From Flavivirga rizhaonensis (GTDB lineage Bacteria > Bacteroidota > Bacteroidia > Flavobacteriales > Flavobacteriaceae): a DNA stretch of 64,000 nt. A model generated the notes under the pieces. That model made no database searches. It was given only the letters and a program-made list of their open reading frames with translations, and was not told where the DNA came from. Position numbers and translations under genes: made by a program. Positions 60,696-64,000 of the stretch are shown here, piece by piece. How positions within the stretch are numbered: position 1 is the stretch's first letter; each line of letters begins with the position of its first letter. The stretch spans positions 124,001-188,000 of the forward strand of contig NZ_SRSO01000006.1 in NCBI RefSeq assembly GCF_004791695.1. Direction: 5' to 3'.

Positions 60696-61207
60696 TGGGT
60701 TTTAAAGAAAATAAACATATCTATTTAGGATTTGGAACTGCTATTTTTATTTTTATCGGTATTGCTTTTGTACATCATTTAAGTAAAAAGGGGAAGGTAA
60801 AAAAAACAGCTCCTATTGATCTATCTGTTTTTGATAGTCCTGATACACCTGGTTCTGGTAATTGTATTGATAAGCAATTATTGTTGATGCTTCAGCAACT
60901 TGCTATAAAAACAGGCTATCCCATATTCGATTGGATTAACTCTGGAGTCCGCAGCAACTACTGGAATACTAAAGTTGGCGGTGTATCTAATTCATCCCAT
61001 AAAATCCCTAGCTGCAAAGCTGTTGATATTAAAGCGCCAACAAAATCTATTCGTAATACATTGGTTTTAGCAGCAAAGGAAATTGGTTTTAAGCGTATTG
61101 GCGTTGGTAAAACCTTTGTTCATTTGGATATTGATGCTTTAAAATCCCAAAACGTAGCTTGGGGGTATCCTTCAGGTAGTAAGCCTGAGATAAACCCTTT
61201 TGTGTGA
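60695..61207 (+). CDS. Membrane-anchored M15-type peptidase
   Basis: A protein of 170 residues. An N-terminal membrane helix (residues about 9-28), linker, then an M15A-like domain. Zinc ligands are present: His102 in SSHKIPSC, Asp111 in KAVDIK, and His143 in FVHLD. These enzymes cut D-Ala or peptide bonds in peptidoglycan. With its N-terminal anchor it would work as a membrane-tethered endolysin. Last gene of the module. Confidence 0.8.
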   Translation: MGFKENKHIYLGFGTAIFIFIGIAFVHHLSKKGKVKKTAPIDLSVFDSPDTPGSGNCIDKQLLLMLQQLAIKTGYPIFDWINSGVRSNYWNTKVGGVSNSSHKIPSCKAVDIKAPTKSIRNTLVLAAKEIGFKRIGVGKTFVHLDIDALKSQNVAWGYPSGSKPEINPFV

Positions 61208-61448
61208 GTTTTGAAATTTTTAAGCGTCTATCTTTTTTGAGTTATAGACTTAGGTGAAAATACTATGATATTTGTGCTTTTACCAAATTATCCAGAAAAT
61301 AAAAATTTTCATTCGAGAAAGTTTTTTCGTAAAACTAATTAATATAAATATCCTACATTTTAGTTGGTTATCTTTTTATATATATCTATTTTTAGAAAAT
61401 AAGATTAGCAACCCTCCCCACTTAGCTAATTGAAAATTAAATTTTACT

Positions 61449-64000
61449 ATGCCTTATAAGTTTCTTTCTAAGTTTTCTGAAAAGAATATTGACTCTTTTG
61501 TTAGTTATATATACAATAATATAATTTCAAGTCCAGAAAAGACTTACCTGTTCGATTTAAGCAATACTGAACGAATTTCAAATCAAAATTTATTATTACT
61601 AACAAGTGTTTGGAAATATTTCATAGAGAAAAACATAGAATTTAAGGTTAAACTTTTTAAAGATGATTTTAATCAAATAACCAAAAGGGCAGTTGAAAAT
61701 ATAGTTCAATTAATCGAAGTGTGGAAAGTATATCAAATATTACCCGATGGTAAAACGATTGATAATTATTTTTTAATAGAGAGTAATAACAAACTAAAAA
61801 GATTAAAAGATAAACATGGTATAGAGTTAAATAATGATTTGTATGGTAGATACGGAATAACTCCCTTTATCACTTTAAATAAAATTGAAGGTTTTAAAGA
61901 CTACAAAATACTAAAAAATGAAATTTCTCCAATTTATGAACTAAATGATGCTATTACAAAAAAAGTAAAAGAATATGGTTGTGATCATCCATTTACAAGT
62001 AAAACAATTAGTGCAATAATAACAAAAGAACTCTATGAAAACTTCTTAGACCATTTTGGAAGTTCTTTTTTTAAAACAGAAAAAAATTGGGCTTTTTTAA
62101 GTTTAGCACTTCGTTATAAAGTTGCAAAAGACTCTCAGTATTTACTTGAAAAGAACTTCAATGAAGAAGAATTAGAAGAATCCAAAGCTTTTTTTATAAA
62201 CGAGAAAGGAGAGTTTAAAAATGAAAATCACATTCAGTTTTCCTTTTTAGATTTTGGAAATGGTATTGTAAACACTATTAAAAACGAATATCTAAAAGGT
62301 AAAAAAGAAAGTGAGTTATTTGAGGACGAAAACGAAATTTTAAAATATGCATTTAAGCACAATACTTCAAAATTTCCTATTTACGATAAATATAAAAATA
62401 TAGAAAAACTTATTCCAAGAGGATTATTTGATATTTTATCCATTGTTAAAAGATATAACGGACTCATTATTATTAGGAGCAACTATGGAAGAATAGGGTA
62501 TGATTTTTCGAAAAATAAGGACTTTGAAGAAGCCTTTTTTACTTTTGGAAATGGAACATTGTTTTTCCCAGGAACCTTTATAACCATTTACATACCAGAA
62601 TTAAAAGATAAAAAAACCTATGATACAACTTCTATAAAACCAATTACAGAAAGTTTAAATTATTCTTCAAAAATTCCTCAAGACTATTTAAGTCTATTTT
62701 CTATAATTAATGAAATATCAGATAAAAACTATTCTAAAAGTGTACTCTATCAAAAAAGTATAGAAAAGCTAAAAGAGAAATTACTAAATAATGAGAAGAA
62801 ATTATTTTTTATTGATTTTCAAGGATGGGAGATAGATTCAAGAATTTCCAAGGTATTAATTTTTTATCTCGCATCAGATTATGATATTAATTTGGGTAAA
62901 AATGTTATCATACTTAACCCTCCAAATATTCATTATCTAACTAATTTAAAAAATGAATTATATGATATTTTAAAAGAAATGGACTCCTATCAAACCCACC
63001 CCTTGCCATTTGTCTCATATAACAAAAGTAGTGATGAAGTCTCTATTTTTTGGTTGGGAGTCTATAATGAAGAAGATATTGTAAAACTTGATAAACTATT
63101 ATTTAAAGATTATGAAATTGACTTAAGAAGAACAGACTTTAAAGAACCCGACAGCGTAGTAGGAAACTTGAGTGATTATGATGAAAATGGAAATGTAATA
63201 TCAATTTTCCCAGAACAGAGTAGGATAGCCAAGTTCTATAATGAAGCAAAACCTACCTTCCAAGATGGGCAAATTGAAAGTCTATTAAAACCTATAATAG
63301 ACCAATCCTCTAATAGCGTAAAAAAACAAAATGATTTTTTTCTATGTGGCGGTAATTATTATACCAAAGAATACTTAAAGCTAGATGCTATTTTAACAAA
63401 TGAACTTAAAAGGAATTTACTGTCAAATTTTTTATTTAAGAAGATACAACAAGAAGTAGATGCTATTGATGATTACAAATTTATTGCAGTTACCTCAAGT
63501 AGTAATCAGATTTTAAAATCGTTTATTAATCAAGGATTGATAAGTGATAACAAGTCTATTTTTATTGAAAACTATCATAAAAATCTTTCAGAACACGACA
63601 ATCAAGAGCAACTTATAAAAAACGAAAAATACATTCTAGTATGCGATGTTATCGCTACAGGATACTTAACCAATAAAATTATAACCGAACTAAAAGAAAG
63701 TTACAATTCTAATTTATCTACAGTTGCCGTTTTTGTAAACTCTATAGACGAAAGTTTTTCAGTTATAAATAGCAATGTAAAATACAAAGTACTTTCTTTA
63801 AAAGAATACCCTATTAAAAAATATTTGAAAGGCGAGATTGAAAATGTAGAAGAATTAATTATTACAAGAATAAATCCGTTTAATAATCAACCCATACTAT
63901 TAGATAATGCCAAAGGAAATAAATCAACTCTAATATCTACAAATGAATTTATTGAATATTGTAATGATGATGATTTAAAAATTAAATACCTGAATTTTAA
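61449..64000 (+). CDS. GHKL ATPase / phosphoribosyltransferase fusion, cut by window end
   Basis: An ATG at 61449 opens a frame that stays open to the last base (at least 850 residues). Residues 1-70 resemble a STAS strand-helix unit (YLFDLSNTERISNQNLLLL). A GHKL ATPase domain follows: N box ITKELYENFLDHFG near residue 200, G1 box FLDFGNGI near 270, and a G2-like RGLFDILSIVKRYNGLIII. Near the end of the visible part a phosphoribosyltransferase loop, ILVCDVIATGYLTN (near residue 737), is present. GHKL and PRTase domains are both known in bacterial conflict systems. It lies 240 bases after the lysis genes. Confidence 0.7.
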   Translation, partial: MPYKFLSKFSEKNIDSFVSYIYNNIISSPEKTYLFDLSNTERISNQNLLLLTSVWKYFIEKNIEFKVKLFKDDFNQITKRAVENIVQLIEVWKVYQILPDGKTIDNYFLIESNNKLKRLKDKHGIELNNDLYGRYGITPFITLNKIEGFKDYKILKNEISPIYELNDAITKKVKEYGCDHPFTSKTISAIITKELYENFLDHFGSSFFKTEKNWAFLSLALRYKVAKDSQYLLEKNFNEEELEESKAFFINEKGEFKNENHIQFSFLDFGNGIVNTIKNEYLKGKKESELFEDENEILKYAFKHNTSKFPIYDKYKNIEKLIPRGLFDILSIVKRYNGLIIIRSNYGRIGYDFSKNKDFEEAFFTFGNGTLFFPGTFITIYIPELKDKKTYDTTSIKPITESLNYSSKIPQDYLSLFSIINEISDKNYSKSVLYQKSIEKLKEKLLNNEKKLFFIDFQGWEIDSRISKVLIFYLASDYDINLGKNVIILNPPNIHYLTNLKNELYDILKEMDSYQTHPLPFVSYNKSSDEVSIFWLGVYNEEDIVKLDKLLFKDYEIDLRRTDFKEPDSVVGNLSDYDENGNVISIFPEQSRIAKFYNEAKPTFQDGQIESLLKPIIDQSSNSVKKQNDFFLCGGNYYTKEYLKLDAILTNELKRNLLSNFLFKKIQQEVDAIDDYKFIAVTSSSNQILKSFINQGLISDNKSIFIENYHKNLSEHDNQEQLIKNEKYILVCDVIATGYLTNKIITELKESYNSNLSTVAVFVNSIDESFSVINSNVKYKVLSLKEYPIKKYLKGEIENVEELIITRINPFNNQPILLDNAKGNKSTLISTNEFIEYCNDDDLKIKYLNF

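Noticed and set aside
48136..61207. Tailed prophage
   Set aside because: No large terminase, portal, tail tube, tape measure or baseplate gene; many single-helix membrane proteins instead.
48136..61207. Contractile injection or type VI-like system
   Set aside because: No sheath, tube, spike or ClpV-like ATPase.
1..64000. CRISPR arrays, tRNA or rRNA genes
   Set aside because: No regularly spaced repeat with unique spacers and no cloverleaf or rRNA sequence was seen by eye; a scan with tRNAscan-SE and Infernal would settle it.

Overview
The window looks like a chromosomal stretch of a marine-type flavobacterium (Bacteroidota, Flavobacteriia). It is AT-rich and has a SusC/SusD pair with its own ECF sigma/FecR system, a type IX secretion sorting domain, TlpA and DsbD-like periplasmic proteins, families typical of flavobacteria, and promoter boxes of the Bacteroidota form TAnnTTTG. 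No tRNA, rRNA, CRISPR array, integrase, relaxase or conjugation gene was seen.

Layout. (1) 1-17.8 kb, all on + : unknown genes, a glycosyltransferase, a membrane protein with a C2H2 zinc finger, then a packed operon of N6-adenine DNA methyltransferase, small protein, very large Strawberry-notch-type helicase and MoxR-type AAA ATPase. After that come a probable AAA partner, small lysine-rich or membrane proteins, a DnaA-domain-IV-like protein, an acidic protein and a cytosolic P-loop ATPase that resembles packaging/assembly ATPases. (2) 17.8-40 kb: host-like genes with signs of decay. They include a sigma-region-2-only protein built from two tandem copies, two AraC/HAMP-type regulators, a MauE-like gene with four small secreted paralogues, and the cluster sigma - FecR - T9SS protein - SusC - SusD - TlpA - DsbD-N on the - strand. 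Four arrays of 21-bp direct repeats mark promoters of one regulon, probably that of the AraC-type regulators. (3) 40-46 kb: very AT-rich genes (HNH-like, DUF2441-like, membrane proteins, phospholipase-D-like) separated by attC-like or palindromic spacers, like an integron cassette array without an integrase. (4) 46-48 kb: an AlbA_2/HATPase regulator and a 163-bp MITE. (5) 48.1-61.2 kb, all on + : about 24 tightly packed genes that look like a virion-and-lysis module. They include a candidate capsid protein (acidic head, beta domain, Arg-rich tail) followed by a strong terminator, many single-membrane-helix proteins, an HExxH protease, a membrane-anchored beta-propeller, a CHAP hydrolase, a catalytically dead amidase fold, two peptidoglycan-binding proteins, a holin-size membrane protein, an overlapping spanin-like gene pair and an M15 peptidase. 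(6) 61.4 kb to the end: a large GHKL-ATPase/phosphoribosyltransferase fusion, cut by the window edge, that looks like a conflict or defence gene.

How it may fit together. The left module (DNA methylation, helicase, replication-initiator-like protein, AAA pair, packaging-type ATPase) and the right module (structure and lysis, with many membrane-anchored small proteins but no tail, portal or large terminase) would together make a tailless, probably membrane-containing virus or virus-derived element. A 20-bp motif found upstream of two left operons and again upstream of the right operon supports one shared regulation. The 30 kb between them is either cargo, a later insertion, or a host segment between two elements; the window alone cannot decide. 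The assignment as a virus is inference: no capsid or packaging gene was recognised by clear family identity.
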